The notes below the pieces were generated by a model, which did no database searches, was not told the origin of the DNA, and saw only the letters and a list, made by a program, of their open reading frames with translations. Source: an uncultured Lachnospiraceae bacterium (GTDB lineage Bacteria; Bacillota; Clostridia; Lachnospirales; Lachnospiraceae). From it: a DNA stretch of 5,844 bases. Location: contig CACZNY010000275.1 of NCBI GenBank assembly GCA_902782655.1, forward strand, positions 1 through 5,844. Reading direction: 5' to 3'. Of the stretch, positions 5,836-5,844 are shown one piece after another; within the stretch, counting starts at the first letter, position 1; each line of letters starts with the position of its first letter. The position numbers and the translations under genes were made by a program.

Positions 5836-5844
5836 ATGAGGAAA
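5836..5844 (+). CDS. Start of a further gene, cut by the window end
   Basis: Only ATG AGG AAA (Met-Arg-Lys) is visible. The call rests on the GGAG site 9 nt upstream and the well-formed promoter at 5722-5750. An MRK start would fit a signal peptide, but three codons cannot show that, and no product can be named. Confidence 0.5.

Overview
This 5.8 kb window looks like chromosomal DNA from a Gram-positive Clostridia bacterium, most likely Lachnospiraceae. The reasons are the tandem YTG...NYSG-type Ig-like repeats and VSGN-type linker of the first protein, the Clostridia-type EF-G paralogue, strong GGAGG ribosome binding sites, and moderate GC by eye with many AGG/AGA, ATA and CTT codons. This is inference from protein style; I cannot name a genus. 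All genes lie on the + strand.

Layout. (1) 2-1681: the 3' part of a large secreted or surface protein gene, with the end of one Big_2-like domain, a short linker and five degenerate Ig-like/MBG-like repeats. It is followed by a good factor-independent terminator at 1731-1773. (2) 1774-1906: the control region of the next gene, with a TTGTAC-17-TAAAAT promoter (extended -10), two ATTGTACA boxes placed over its -35 and its -10/+1, and a GGAGG site. (3) 1907-4003: a complete EF-G paralogue of the EF-G2 type, all five EF-G domains present but with a non-canonical GTPase centre (DTPGF in place of DTPGH, SNMD in place of NKxD). (4) 3978-5666: a polytopic GT-C glycosyltransferase of the PMT/ArnT-like type. 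Its probable TTG start overlaps the EF-G gene by 26 nt, and a 14-bp hairpin resembling a terminator sits inside its first membrane segment. (5) 5667-5844: a weak terminator, a good promoter (TTGAAA-17-TAAAAT), a leader of about 80 nt and the first three codons of another gene.

How the genes fit together. The EF-G paralogue and glycosyltransferase form a tight overlapping pair, probably sharing the 1810-1838 promoter, with the hairpin at the junction possibly setting how much glycosyltransferase message is made. The surface protein is a separate unit upstream, and the gene beginning at 5836 has its own promoter. I see no functional link between EF-G2 and the glycosyltransferase beyond this arrangement.

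I found no CRISPR array, tRNA, rRNA, insertion sequence or phage gene, and no convincing undescribed multi-gene system. The observations most worth checking are the hairpin inside the gene overlap, the altered GTPase motifs, and the paired ATTGTACA boxes.
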